Shown here in pieces: positions 40,019-52,056 of a stretch of DNA of 64,000 nt. The number at the start of each line of letters is the position of its first letter. The stretch's first letter is position 1. The notes below the pieces were generated by a model that saw nothing but the letters and a program-made list of their open reading frames with translations, searched no databases and was not told where the DNA came from. Source of the DNA: Cucumis sativus (Eukaryota; Streptophyta; Magnoliopsida; Cucurbitales; Cucurbitaceae); contig NC_026661.2 in assembly GCF_000004075.3 (NCBI RefSeq), positions 5,478,058 to 5,542,057 of the forward strand. Reading direction: 5' to 3'. The position numbers and the translations under genes were made by a program.

Positions 40019-43000
40019 TCAGCTTTCTGAATTGGCATTTTCCTGGACAGTAGGAGCTAGGTTTTGCCCACTGTTCGAATTTCCATCTTCAGATGTTTCA
40101 ACTGATGGTGGTTGTGACTGGGTTGGAGCCACCATCTCTGGAGGAGGAGGAGCCGGAGCTGAATACACACCTGGTGGAGGAGGGTACACACTTTGCCCAT
40201 ACACAGGAGGTTGCGCATGTCCCCCACTAACGGTTTGATAAGACCCAGACTGGTCATTTCCTGTCTGAGGAAGCGATTGGGTCTGGTCCGTCGTCTGGTA
40301 AGTCCAGTACCCAGTGGAAGCTTGGTATGCTGCAGTAGGATATGTACCTTCAGAGGTTCCATTTGATGATGGCAAAGCAGATGGTGCACTTCCTGAATTA
40401 AGGTACATGTTTTGTTGATCATAACTTGGTGGAATCTGCCCATAACTTGGTGCCTGTTGGGAGTAGCTTTGATCATAACCATGAGTGCCACTTGAGGCTG
40501 GCTGACCATAGCTATAGTCATGAAACTGAGGAGGAGCTGACCCAACCTGAGACTGTTGGCCATAGTAATTATATCCTGTACTTTGGTCTGATGGCTGGAC
40601 GGTTGATTGATTCGATTGATCCCAGCTTGCTACTTGAGCTGGGTAGGTGCTATAATATGGTGGCCCCTGAGGCGGGGGATAGGTTCCTGCTGCATAACCA
40701 TATTGAGGTTGTTGCTGCTGCAATGGAGGTTGTTGTCCAGCTTGAGACCAATTGTTGGTAGAAGGGTAAGTTGGTTGTGCATAGCTAGTAGTTTCGGATA
40801 CCAGACGTTTCTGCAGATACGGGTATATGACTTAAAAGATAATCAATATTCAAAATCTTGCACTCTATCCAAGTGTATGCCAATCTCTTAAGAAAATTAT
40901 AAAAATTCTGATCCTTTCAACGAGGAATACAAGAACAATTTGTAGTTAAAGTTTAACTGACACAGTGCTTGTCCTACCAACTTGGAAAGTCAGGTTTAAT
41001 TCACACATTATTAAAAAGATAGACCAGCTTGGCAAGAAAATTCCACAGATAAGTAGATTCATTAATTACAAGTACTAAATAAATTATGCAAAAATATTGC
41101 TTTTAAATTAATTACACCAAAAGTGGAGAGGAATACTACGGGTTGCCATGCACATTTCAGATTTTCAATCAGGCATCAGACACGATAATATAAGTAAACA
41201 AACCAAAGAAACATCAGCGGGAAATTAGTAAAGCGAGAAAAAAAAAAAAACAATGGCATAGTTTAGAAGAAATTTGATGGTTTAGATGTCATTTCCTAAT
41301 GATACATTTAGAAAGTTAGGAGTTAGGAGTTAGGAAAGGAAACCATTCTCCCTTATAAAAAAAAACATGCGAAGGCAACAGAGGTACGTGATGAGTGATA
41401 ACTTACCCCGCTTATGACTTCGTTGATCAACTCTTTGGCTGACTCAATCTGCTCCTTAAGCCCATTAATATAAACACTTCTCTCTGTCGATGTATCTCCA
41501 GGAGGGAGGTGCAAAGGGATAATCTGTAAAATGATTATTAGCATTCCAGATTAAGAGTACAATGTGAATGGTGAAGAGGCATATAATATTATCATAAGGG
41601 CGCTAAGACAACAAAGTAATTTTCTTATCTTTTTTTTCAAATACAAACCCGTCTGGGTGGGGGGATAAACAAAGCTAAGGATACTAAGATGTTGTAATGA
41701 TGAAATGGAGATCTTTCTTTTCCTTTAAGTGAACGATTTTTTTTCAAATACACAAAGCTGAAGTGAGAAAAGAAGGCAAAGAATATGTGACTTCAAACAA
41801 TTCAGACATGTCAAGGTTACAAATCTAACAATACTAAACAGATTCAAACGGTAGTATTCCTTCTCTTTGCTAATTTTAGAGGCTCTTGGCTGTTTTTGTT
41901 AGGCATTGGGAACAGTGCAATTGTATCTAGTTCACCCAAGTTAGATAATACAATACCTGAACACGAGCAGCTGACTTGCTCTGTATGCTCTTTATAGTTT
42001 CACCTCCCTTTCCAATGACAAGTGCAACCTATAAACAAAATCATTACATAACATTAGCTTTACTTTCAAGGGTAGATAAAACACAACGAAAGCAACTACC
42101 TTATTATTAGGAATCTTCATTACAAACTGCTCAACTCCAGGTTGACTTGAGTTAATTGCCTGATTAGTGGTTGAGGCAGAACCCCCTGAATCTGCCTGTT
42201 ACATAAAGGTGCCTAAATTAGCTTCACATCTTGAACACAAAAGTTGACAAAGATAGCATTCTAATCAGTGCTTTACCTCCGCAATCACTTCATTGATAAG
42301 CTGTTCTGCCCTGCTAACTTGTTCCGAAGTGCCCATTAATTCAACATCTCTAGTTAAAGACTGTGGATCAGCTTCAAAATCTCTGGTGATCTGAATCTTA
42401 GCACCTGATTGAAGTTGAAGGTATTTGATTGTTTCTCCTCCTTTCCCGATAATCAATCCAACCTACAAACAGATTTTTGGGTGGGGGGCGGAAATCACAA
42501 TTGTCAGCAGTAGGCAAATGGTAATCTATCTGAAAACAATGTGGCAAAACTAAGTACCTTAATATTTGGAATATTTATTTTCTTACTTGTGGTTTGAAAA
42601 CCATGATATGGACCTGCTTGAGTACCAGAAGAAACTAAACACTTGAAAGTTAGCAAAATCTAGCATGACAAATTTGTGTTTCTTTTCAATAGAAAGTGTA
42701 ACACACGTTCAGTATTTAAAGAATACAAAAAACAGTGTGAATCTCAAGGATTCCAAAGCATGTTACAGATCTTAATGCAAGAAGGAAACAAGACATGAAG
42801 CAGAGTGATTTGAGTATGAAAATAAATGAACATCTACATCTACTTCACGATTGGTAGAATAAGAATTATTTTTGAAAAAGGAAACAAGCTAGTAGAGTAA
42901 GAATTATTAACCAAATTAAACATGCCAAAAGGAATCTCAAGTAACAGGCAATAAATATAATCAGTTCAAAGAAGAGTTACACAACCCATTAATGTGGACA

Positions 43001-45500
43001 AACAAACATAGAAGAAAAGGAAAGAAATAATGAATTTTCAATGACAAACACAGAGAGACTGTAGACCATACAGCCTCAAATTGAAGAGTCATTTACATTA
43101 TTTTTTAAACTACTATGCTTTTGTTGTTGAATAAAGAAACAGATATTCCTTGTCTAAACTACATGAAGTTGTCAAGAACAAATTTTCTTTCCTAGCTCTA
43201 TAACATCCTGATCTACCCACCCCTAATCTCGTCATTCAGTGGTACTGTTTCACTCTTTTCATAAAACTCCATAAGCCTAGTGTTAAGGATCATTTTGACT
43301 GTGGCCACAAACCGATTATGAAAAGTTTTAACTGTAGTTGAATGGAAAGACAATTGTAAACTAAAGCATTCACAGATGAAGTACCAACGCCTACTCGTAA
43401 ATTGACACTGCAAGATGCAATTTTAACTCTCTTTTGTATTTGTACATAAATTGCACTGGTTTGAATAGAAGGAGAGCAGGAAAGGTCATTCTTTGGGCTC
43501 CTTCCATTAACTACCCAAAACAAAGGGTGCCACATATTTGAGGCAGTGCCACTCCTATTTATTGCAAGAGCGAGTGCTTTATGAAGAAAACAACTTACAA
43601 TCAGGTTTATGAACAAAGACTCCGACAAGAAGTAATTTGGATTCTAAATGTTCCACATCCTTCTATGATTTGATAAAAATTACAAAGTTGGGGGAAATGG
43701 ATTTGAAACAACTCATTCTATAGTGATCAAAACAACAATCCTCTGTTATTTTCAAAAGAAAAAACTTAAAGAGCACCAGTGTAGAGAGGTTCTTCCTTTT
43801 CTGACAAAATAAGCTTGATGTGGCATGGAGATCACATGCATGGGTTAATTTTTCCGTGAGCACTGTATGTATGTATGGCGTCAATGCTTTTGAGCTGGGT
43901 TCACCTAAATGTGGGATACAATGAGAGAATCCACTTCGGTGTTGCTCTCAACATTCTTGAGAGGACCTAGAACAAATTTTGCCGATTTAATAGGCCACCG
44001 TCCTTGTCCATCTGAATGCCTGTTTTTGGCCTGTTTGATCAACACCCCTACAAAATAGTCAAATTGGAATCGCTTGCTTGGGACAAGAACATCCTCCAAT
44101 TATCTTTTTGCCTTGGCCAAGGGAAACTTTCTGAGGACATGAGCTGTCTCTCCTGTATTCTTGAAATGGACTCTAAGGTTGAATCGACTTGGTGGCGTTA
44201 TCCTGCTCCCCCCCTTGAGTACTTAACTATGGCAGCAGATGACAGTTCTCGAAAAAACTTGAGCCCCTCATGTGAATTAAGCTCCAATGAGCTCTCTTAT
44301 CTAAATTAGTGTTCCATGGGCTACGGAAAGGAAACGTACATTAGGAGGATAAGTGGTTAGGATAGACTCCTCTGCTTAATGTTTCCCCATTTATATCATT
44401 GACTTCTATGCAAAATCATCTATCACATGGCTCTCTTGTGGGTTAAGGAGTTTGAGTTTAGAACGGTGAAAATGGATATTTGCCTTCGCAGCAGTGACCC
44501 TACTGGGGGCTGTAGTTTGTTTTTTCATTAAATTATTCAACCATTCTCCTTTTCTCGTCTATGTGTTAGGTGAAAATTCAAAGGTAAATTCTTTGTTTGG
44601 CAGAAAAGAGAATACTGTCTTTGATCAGGTTGTAAGGATGCATTATTAGTTGGAAAACAGAGGAAGGAGAAGACCTAGGTAATATCTTTTGGACCTACAT
44701 CTTTGCATAAGCCGTGGGAAATTCTCAATTGCATCAACGCACAAGTTCTCGTAAAGAAAGAAATTCATTTTCATCAACGTCTCAACTGTCATAGTAAAGC
44801 AGCAGATATCCAAAGATTACAATAAGAAGTATGCCAACATCATGGGGTACCAATTGCTACAAACTCCATAATGCTCTACAAAGATGATTTCTGAGCCTTT
44901 GGACTGGATTGATGTGACCCAAAAATGACAAATTGTTAAAACAAGATTAGATTTGATAGACCGTGAGAAAGCTTGTTCAAACTTCCATCACAAAGGTTAC
45001 CCTTTGGATTCAGAAAATGACTCGACTCCAATTCCATTTTCTCCAACAAATGAAACGAGTAAATCTTTCATCCATACACCCAACTTAACCATAATTCTAT
45101 ACTATCAAAATAGTCTAAATCCAACGACAAGAAAGTCAAAGGAAGAACTAGTATTAAACTCAAGAGCATAAAAACAAAACGGAGTAGCAGAACATTACCT
45201 TAACCTAATTTCTTTTAAAAGGAAAAGAAAAGGAAAAAAAAAAAAAAAAACCCTAGATGCAAAGGAATTGAAGATATTTTCGAAGCTTACCGGTAAATGT
45301 GGAAGAGGATAATGGTGGGTTTTGAGGGGGAGGGCGGGAGCGGGGGGTTCATACTCAAAACGAGGGCGTTTGGACTCGGCATTGCTGACCAGCTTAGCAA
45401 CAATTTCCTGAGCTTTTTGTTTGGCCAATTGAATATTCTCTTCGAGCTTGCGCTTGTTAGTGTCGGAGTGAAGCTCATCGGCGTCGTCGTGGTCTTTCAT
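40019..45500 (-). CDS. KH-domain RNA-binding protein, FUBP-like, with Q/Y/P-rich tail
   Basis: A nuclear RNA- or ssDNA-binding protein related to far-upstream-element-binding proteins (Arabidopsis At2g25970 type). Exons: 45291-45500, 42558-42641, 42277-42462, 42100-42195, 41957-42028, 41407-41523 and 40019-40810, giving 518 aa. The N-terminus has a basic patch (NKRKLE) and a helix [20 protein letters not shown]. Two KH domains carry intact GXXG loops: [20 protein letters not shown] and [20 protein letters not shown]. The last 264 codons are a low-complexity Gln/Tyr/Pro/Ser tail, prion-like in composition. Introns 2-6 are secure by phase. The exon 2 acceptor is less so: only the CAAG acceptor at 42642 keeps frame with exon 1, and a stronger-looking TTTAG lies seven bases inside. 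A small missed exon in the 2.6-kb first intron is possible. Function in vivo is inferred only from the family. Confidence 0.9.
43785..44230 (-). pseudogene. RPL17: Processed pseudogene of 60S ribosomal protein uL22 (RPL17)
   Basis: Read on the minus strand, this intron segment matches plant RPL17 nearly end to end across three frames: VKYSR, then [71 protein letters not shown], and [15 protein letters not shown]. The start codon has become ATA (44228-44230). Tyr and Gln codons have become TAA and TAG, TGA stops follow, and a G-run (about 44212) and other indels shift the frame. The match is contiguous with no introns although plant RPL17 genes are spliced (from memory), so it looks like an mRNA-derived copy. 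No poly-A tail remains. It sits in intron 1 of the KH gene, same strand, and cannot be functional. Confidence 0.9.
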
Positions 45501-46260
45501 GGGGGTGGGAATAAAGTGTTGGAGAAGGGAAATAGCGGTGAGGGGAGGGGAGAGGAGTGGATGGAGGAGGGGTTTGTTAAAGAAGGGTGGTGGGTAGCGG
45601 TAGGGCTTTTTTAAGTTTGCTTTTTAAAACCAAAATGGATTCCCAAGTCTTTCCCTCGAAGTCAAACTTCTCTTCTATCATCTCTACACATTTTTTCTTT
45701 TTCTTTTTCTTTTTGTATTCTTGTTATACTGATTTCCAACCCACCCATTCCCCATAGTCTATGTATTTTGATATTCAAATTTTATCTTCTAATCTTTCTC
45801 AAAACAAAAACAAAATTCTTTAAATCATTTTCTACCGGATTCTCTTCCCACCCAAATCTTCATTATCCCCTCACTTTGTTGCAGTGTACCTAAGCTGACC
45901 CATACACCGAAATCAAAATTCTTTCAATCATTTTTTTTAATCATTAGACCATGTTTATGGATCAAGAAATCATAATTGAATCAAATAAAGAAATTGAAGA
46001 GATGCGACGCTTGGAAGTTGAAGAGTTATTTTAGCAACCCAAAAGTCATAATATTAAATGGAACCGTGTATTTATGTGCTTTTCATTTACCATGGTAGTT
46101 GAAAATGCATAGAATTAAATGTGACTTTTCATTTCATATTTTAATTAGTGTAAATAAAGTTGTAATTTCCCCGTTCTTCTTAAAGAAGAGGAATTTGGAT
46201 GAATGAAATTTGAAAATTCTATAACGTAGAATTTTGGTCTTGTGTGTTCTTGTGATAGAA
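45501..46260. other. KH gene promoter region and AT-rich spacer
   Basis: The first 150 bases upstream of the KH start codon are GC-richer, with purine-rich plus-strand sequence. The rest is AT-rich with no supported gene; a 27-codon open stretch at about 45950-46034 has nothing recognisable. Confidence 0.4.
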
Positions 46261-46700
46261 TGCACGAATATTTGAATCATTCAAGTGATGATTGATATGT
46301 TTTGCTTGTAGAGTGCTTTAAAGATCGAGGGTTGATGGAAGTTTCAAAACTTTGCCCGATCCTTGGTTTCTTAGATCATCTAAGTAACTTGAATCTAGCA
46401 TTTCTTAGGGGCTGTGTTCTTTGAGTCTTATTGTTTAACATGGTTCTTAGATCATATGCCCATAGGTTTCTTATCATTTGGTATCAGAGCTTTGGCTCTA
46501 GATCGGATATATCTTTTCATTATTGCATTATGTTCTTAATTTTCTTGATCCATTTTTTTAGCTATCTCATTCACATCGAGTTCTTCAATGTTTTAGATCT
46601 AGGTCTAAGCTATAAAATTGTCATTCTATATATTCAAGTTCTATCACATTAACACCGATCATGATCCATTAGGGCATAGCTTTGGAAATAATGATACCGA
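46260..46700 (+). mobile_element. LTR retrotransposon remnant with primer-binding site
   Basis: The sequence ttatca, an LTR-end-like CA terminus at 46476, is followed by tt and then tggtatcagagc (46479-46490), the initiator-Met-tRNA primer-binding site used by most plant copia and many gypsy elements. This marks the 3' end of a left LTR and the start of the internal region. I could not define the LTR's left end. No gag-pol reading frame follows, so only a fragment survives. The open frame across it is not a real gene. Confidence 0.65.
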
Positions 46701-47829
46701 TCATTATATCAATGGTTGAACGTTCAATCTCTCGCCCCACAATGAGCTGTTATACAATTATTTTCACAAGCCATCCTTACTAATTTTCTTAAAGTTTAGG
46801 AAGGAGTTGAAGTGTAAAACCAGCCTCCACTACTTTCTCTGTACTACATACATGAAAGAAAGAAAATTTTGAGAAAATTGGAATTACATTGGGTTTCATT
46901 TAAAGCTTATCAGGAACTGTTTATCAGGAAAATGATCCCTTTGATGAAGCACAATCAGTCTCACGCTATAAGACTCTATTGATCAGTTTGCTCGATCGAT
47001 CACTTCATTCTAACAAAGCCAAGGATGATTGAAAGAGAAGGGGATTACAAGCATGTCACGAAATCCTACATAGACAAGAGTGTAAAGTTTCATGCATTGA
47101 ACAAAATGCATCTGCTAATGCCAGATAATTGGATCTCATTACACATGTAAAACAATACAAATATGGTCATGATTATCCCGTTTCTGTTTAACCATTTTCC
47201 CCTTTTCAAAAACTATCGATTCGTCCCTTAATTTGCATTTGTTACAATTCCAAGAACCTTATTTGACAACAAATTCACGTGTTACCCAGTTATCGAGGGA
47301 CAAAATGATAGAACACAAACAAAACTTAAAGACGATATAGAAATATATAAAAAGAAAAAAAAAATTACAACTAACCCAAGCATAGTTCAACTGCTTAAAG
47401 CATAAATTACCCAGTCAGTGGTTTATATCCTCTAACACGTGATGTTGAACTCTAAATTATTGTTGTTAATAAAATAAAATTGCGGTACTTGGACCCTCCC
47501 TCTATTGAGATCACTCAAGCCTAAACCAACTCACTCAATTTGCACCTCTACGCTGTAACTTTTCCCACCTGCTGAAAACAATTCTCCTAACTAATTATTG
47601 ACATATCTTTGATACCTTAATAAGATTGATTATTACCAATACGAATCCTATCAGAAAGCTACTATTAAATCTGGCCTCAATATTTGAGGCACCCAAGTCA
47701 TAATTATTATTCCTCACATGGGCATGATAATGAAATTAGACTCTAACAAGCATTGAGCAACAGTACTTTTTTTTTCTTCTTTTACTCTTAGTAGTAATAC
47801 CTGGTCCATTGTTCTATATGCGATTTCAA
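46700..47829. other. Intergenic AT-rich spacer
   Basis: No supported gene. The right part probably includes the 3' UTR of the minus-strand membrane-protein gene; the left part may be further retrotransposon debris. Confidence 0.4.
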
Positions 47830-50155
47830 TTAATTCTTCTTCGTATCCAGGTGATTCTCGTTATGCTTCAGCAACATCGATGTCTTTTGGGGTCTTCTAA
47901 ACCAGAGAAACATAGACCATGTAGTTCTGACCAAACCTCCATTTGCCAAGTGAGGAATGAATATGCGACCCCAATATGGATAGGATGGGCCGGGCAGTTT
48001 AATGAGAGTGAAGAATATTGCAATTGTGATCAAATGCCAAGGTACTTCTAGATCCTGGAAAAAAGGAAAACGGTGGATAATAGAAAAGACTATTAACTTG
48101 CCATTCTATTTTAGAAAGAAACAATTATAAAAGGAACAATTACGAAATGTTCAGAAAAGGAGTTCATCCATGATTAATAAGACAACCTCAGAAACCTACT
48201 GAATCCCCCAAGAGATCATTATTCCTACTTGCCACTACAGTTAAGGCATCCAAGATGAAAAGTATCCTCATAGACAATGTAGATAGTAGAAATTAGAGGC
48301 CAATGAAGAATTTCAAACAGCTCTTTAAATTGTATTCCAACTAGAGGGCAAGCTTTAGAGTGTGTTCCAAAGAAAAATAATCAACGGGAAGCCTAATAAA
48401 ACATGTTCAAACATTCCTAGCTAATAGCATTTCGAAAATGACTATTGTTCAAAATGAAAAATGCAACAAAGACAAAAAAGAACATGGAGGAGTTGACTAA
48501 AAAAACAATAAGGAAATGAAATAACAAGTGCAACATCAGATAGTTGAAATGATTTTCAATTTTACTTGGTTAATAATTGGAAAATGATTTTCAATTGCCT
48601 CACCCGCATATAAGAATTATTTACCTAATCCATAAATAGTAGAAAATGTTATTATCAAAGCCTCAACAAGGATGACATAAAAACAGAACTAAAATGGATG
48701 ATATCAGACGAATGCTTCGTCAATAATCCATTCAACTAACGTCTCACACATAATGGAGAGGTGATACTAAAATCTTACCTTAAGAATTGGAGATAGACTT
48801 AAAGCTGTCTGTCTCATGACCTCAGCAGCGGAGAAGCCAATTATAAATAGAAATGGGACAATAAGAAGCTTCTTTTCATGAGCACAGTAAGACATCTCGC
48901 TAAGGGAGGTAACGAGGAGTAATGGTACAAACAAGTACTTGATAACCGTCAAGATGAGATCAGCAATAAGCTGGATGAAGTTATCCAATGCCTCGTTCCA
49001 AGGGAAAGACTTCACTGGCTCTGGTGAACTTTCCCAAAGCTGTTTTACCCTGTTCTTCAAACTATCCCAATTTACCCTTCCTGAATCGTCTGATTGTCCT
49101 GCAGTCATATTCGTAGCACAAGAGACCACTGATCCAGCATTCTGAAATCTTTTATGTGGTTTTAAACTCACTACGTGGCTGCATTCTGGTGACCGTCGCT
49201 ACAACAGGAATAACTTTTGTAAACAAATTGCTCGAGACAACATGACTCAACCAACAATGTCTTGACATATAAATTTGGATGCGTCAGTTATGTTGAAAAA
49301 CAGAAATTTAGAAAAAGAAAAGGCAACAGGCTAAGCAAAAGGTGCCTCAAGAAAAAGTTGAAAAAAATTCATTAAACAGAATGCAAATCCATCACAGAAT
49401 TGACAGTCTAAATTTTAAAAGCAGAAGATGCATATCTGTTCACCATTGACCAAAATACCACTTTCACCCACAAATATTAGAAGACAAACTAAAGCAAATT
49501 CAGTCATTTCTAGTTTAGACCTGGATATTCATTCAATTCAGAAAGTTCAATCCATAGGCCATTAATGCTGAATATAGAGGAAATAACATGATATGAGTTT
49601 GAACGAGAGCCCCCACATTATCATCACGTTCAATTAACACTAATGACTAAACTCAAAAGTTCAAGCTAATAAGCTAGGATGAACTTAATCATTCTATATG
49701 CATTTCAGACATAGATGCACCCTTATGATAACCACAGTCTTCAGCATTCTTCCCTCTTGAATGGTCTCTCCTTTCCTTCATGGCAATGAGAAGCTAAAAT
49801 AGATAAGTCTATACCTCTTTTCCTTCACAGCAACACTATTTTCCTTCAAATTGAGTTTTGAAATCACCAATCACCATCACCCACAAATTCATATAAAGGT
49901 TATTCCATAAATTCAATCAACATCGTTTCTCGACTACCAATTAACTCCATCAACACAAATGCATTCTCGAAAACTATAAACCAAGCTCTTAAAATCCCAC
50001 CCACAAAATCAAGCTTCACAGAAGATACTTCAGAAAAGAAAGAAAGAGAAAAGGGTGGTGGAGCTTACACTGGGAGCTAGAAGAAACGGGGCGTGAAGGG
50101 CCAGTTTCATGGAAGTTTGAAAGTGGGTGGGCGGAGAAAGCAGGTGGGTCGCCAT
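47830..50155 (-). CDS. Putative chloroplast membrane protein of unknown function
   Basis: Three exons join in phase (50069-50155, 49198-48779 and 47830-48054), giving 243 aa. The start ATG at 50155 gives MATHLLSPPTHFQTSMKLAL, rich in Ser/Thr/Pro and lacking acidic residues, which fits a plastid transit peptide. A soluble stretch follows (VNWDSLKNRVKQLWESSPEPVKSF shortened to its visible features: amphipathic, Trp-containing). Three hydrophobic segments come next, around LIADLILTVIKYLFVPLLLV, LLIVPFLFIIGF and HLITIAIFFTLIKLPG, then a conserved-looking PYWGRIFIPHLANGG block and a polar basic C-terminus. I recall similar plant plastid membrane proteins but cannot name one securely. The exon 3 frame was confirmed by a CAG acceptor at 48055-48057 and continuation VPWHLITIAIF. 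Localisation and topology are inferred. Confidence 0.78.
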
Positions 50156-51640
50156 AGCTGGACCTCAATTGAAGCTTTTGATAGAGGAAACACAATTTTG
50201 GAAGGAGGGTTTCTTCTCAGACACTATAAGACATGAGAAAATCTGAGCTCCAGCGAAAGAAAAACCTGAACTTGGATAGAAGGGTTTAAGATGACGGGAC
50301 CCAAATACGCTGCCGGCTCCCCACGGTAATACGGAAGGAAGAATTGCTAAAACTAAATCGAAATTACTTTTTAAAAGAAAAACCATCAAAACTAAAAGTC
50401 AATTTTATTATCCTATTTTATAGATTTTGCATTTTGGAAAAATATGGGGTCTCCAAATATTGGGTCTGCTATAATCCAAGTGATTGAAGTTTAAATTTTA
50501 ACAGAACTTAGAGCAACAATGTGCATTGTCATTGAAAAAGAAAGAAAGAAAATTGTCCTAAGCAACTCTAACAAGTTTTTAAAAACTTGTTATATGAGTT
50601 TACGTCTTTGGAGTACATGATGAGCAAAGCCCAAGAGCCCAATCTTCTAGGGAGGCCCACCTGCTATTCCCTTTTATTCTACTATTTCCATTCTTTTAAA
50701 GCATCCTTATCAAATTAAAACAAACCTTTTTTTGTATTACAACTAGTCATTTTATCTTTTCCAACTTTAGTAACATTTTGCATGACTTAATGAAGCACCA
50801 TCCAGGAATTAAATACCCAAGAACTCTTTATTTGCTTTCTTTAGATAAAATCAACACAATTCTTAAATATATAGACCATGCATGCAGGTGTATGAATAAC
50901 TCACAAATGAGTGATGAGTCTTCCTTAGGCTCCAAAATTAATAAGAAAGGAAAATGTCAAATTAAACCACAAAAGGGGAGTATGGGTTCCAAAGGGAATG
51001 TCAAACCACAAACGTGTCTTCCCAATTTCCCATGCATAGGAATATCACATTTCAAAGAAAAATGTCAAACCACATGTCATCCTACATTTACCAATATTCT
51101 TTCTTAAATAAAACACCATAACCTACATCTAAATTATTACAATATTTTCATCGGTTCTAGTTTTGACTACTACCTACCATATAAATAATCATAAATATTT
51201 CTCTAAATAAAAATTGGAATATTCTACCCTCAACTTGAATCCATCTAAATCAATTTTCATGTAACAAGTTCAATGAATTCATCAAATCGAGTAATATAAT
51301 AATTGACATCAAAATGAAACTTCATTTCAATTTCAAAGTCAAACCAATTCAAAACCAAATAAATATACTTATAGGCATTATCTCTCAGTTCCAAAAAACA
51401 AAACAAAAAAAACCCCTCAAATGCCTTACTATTAAATAATTATCATCCCACTTTCTTTCATTTTTTATAAAATTTATCTAATGGTCAAAGTTTTGAGTTA
51501 AGAAGCGCAAAATAAAACTAAACTTAGCAAAAAAAAAAAAAAAGAAGCATCTCAAAATATTGATTACGGTTTAATATCATTTGACCACTTCAATTTATGA
51601 ATATATCGATCAAGAAGATATTTTAATTTTTATTTAAGAG

Positions 51641-51716
51641 TAAGCTCAAACTAATTAAGGTATGTGTTGTCAAGAGAGATCAAAAGTTCAAACTTTGTAC
51701 CCTCCAAAAAAAATCA
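51641..51716 (+). mobile_element. Degenerate tRNA-derived SINE-like fragment
   Basis: TAAGCTCAAACTAATTAAGG matches a decayed pol III A box, and about 30 bases on, AAAAGTTCAAACTTT matches a decayed B box; an A-rich tail follows from 51706. The spacing is right for a tRNA-derived SINE head. No target duplication was found. Confidence 0.35.
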
Positions 51717-52033
51717 AAATAGGTGACTTAAACAAGTGATTAATAAAATGAAAGAATCTTATATATCTTCAAACACAAATAGAAATGAGAACAATTATTG
51801 ATCATATGTCAAGAGGTACTTTTGAGAATATTGGCAGCTTTTTACTCTCCATTCTTTAAAACATTTGTAACATAGCCTAAGTTGGAAATTTCTATCGAGT
51901 TTTCAATTAAAGATCGAAAGAATATGAATATAGTTAATGGCCACACAAATATAAAAATTTGTTTTGGGAGAGTAGACCAAAGTTTTCACTTGAAAAGTGG
52001 ATTTTGTTAATAATTTTATGGTTATACATGTAG

Positions 52034-52056
52034 GTTAGGGTTAGGGTTAGGGTTAG
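52034..52056 (+). repeat. Short interstitial TTAGGG array
   Basis: About three and a half tandem TTAGGG units. This is the six-base form, not the seven-base TTTAGGG of most plant telomeres. Flanks are ordinary AT-rich sequence. Confidence 0.85.

Noticed and set aside
40057-40563. 168-codon second frame within the KH gene's last exon
   Set aside because: Frame shadow of the Gln/Tyr/Pro-rich tail, rich in His/Gln/Leu with no start in family context.
43290-43628. 112-codon minus-strand frame in the KH gene's first intron
   Set aside because: No match to the KH family or RPL17; no splice sites joining it in phase were evident.
46431-46652. 73-codon plus-strand frame
   Set aside because: It runs across an LTR end and the primer-binding site of a retrotransposon remnant, which explains it better than a gene.
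47809-48051. 80-codon plus-strand frame with several Cys residues
   Set aside because: It is opposite exon 3 of the plastid membrane protein gene, whose minus-strand frame joins its other exons in phase.
50790-51107. 105-codon plus-strand frame from an ATG, with six Cys in its second half
   Set aside because: Considered as a Cys-rich peptide gene; there is no signal peptide, the Cys spacing matches nothing I know, and it overlaps short repeats.
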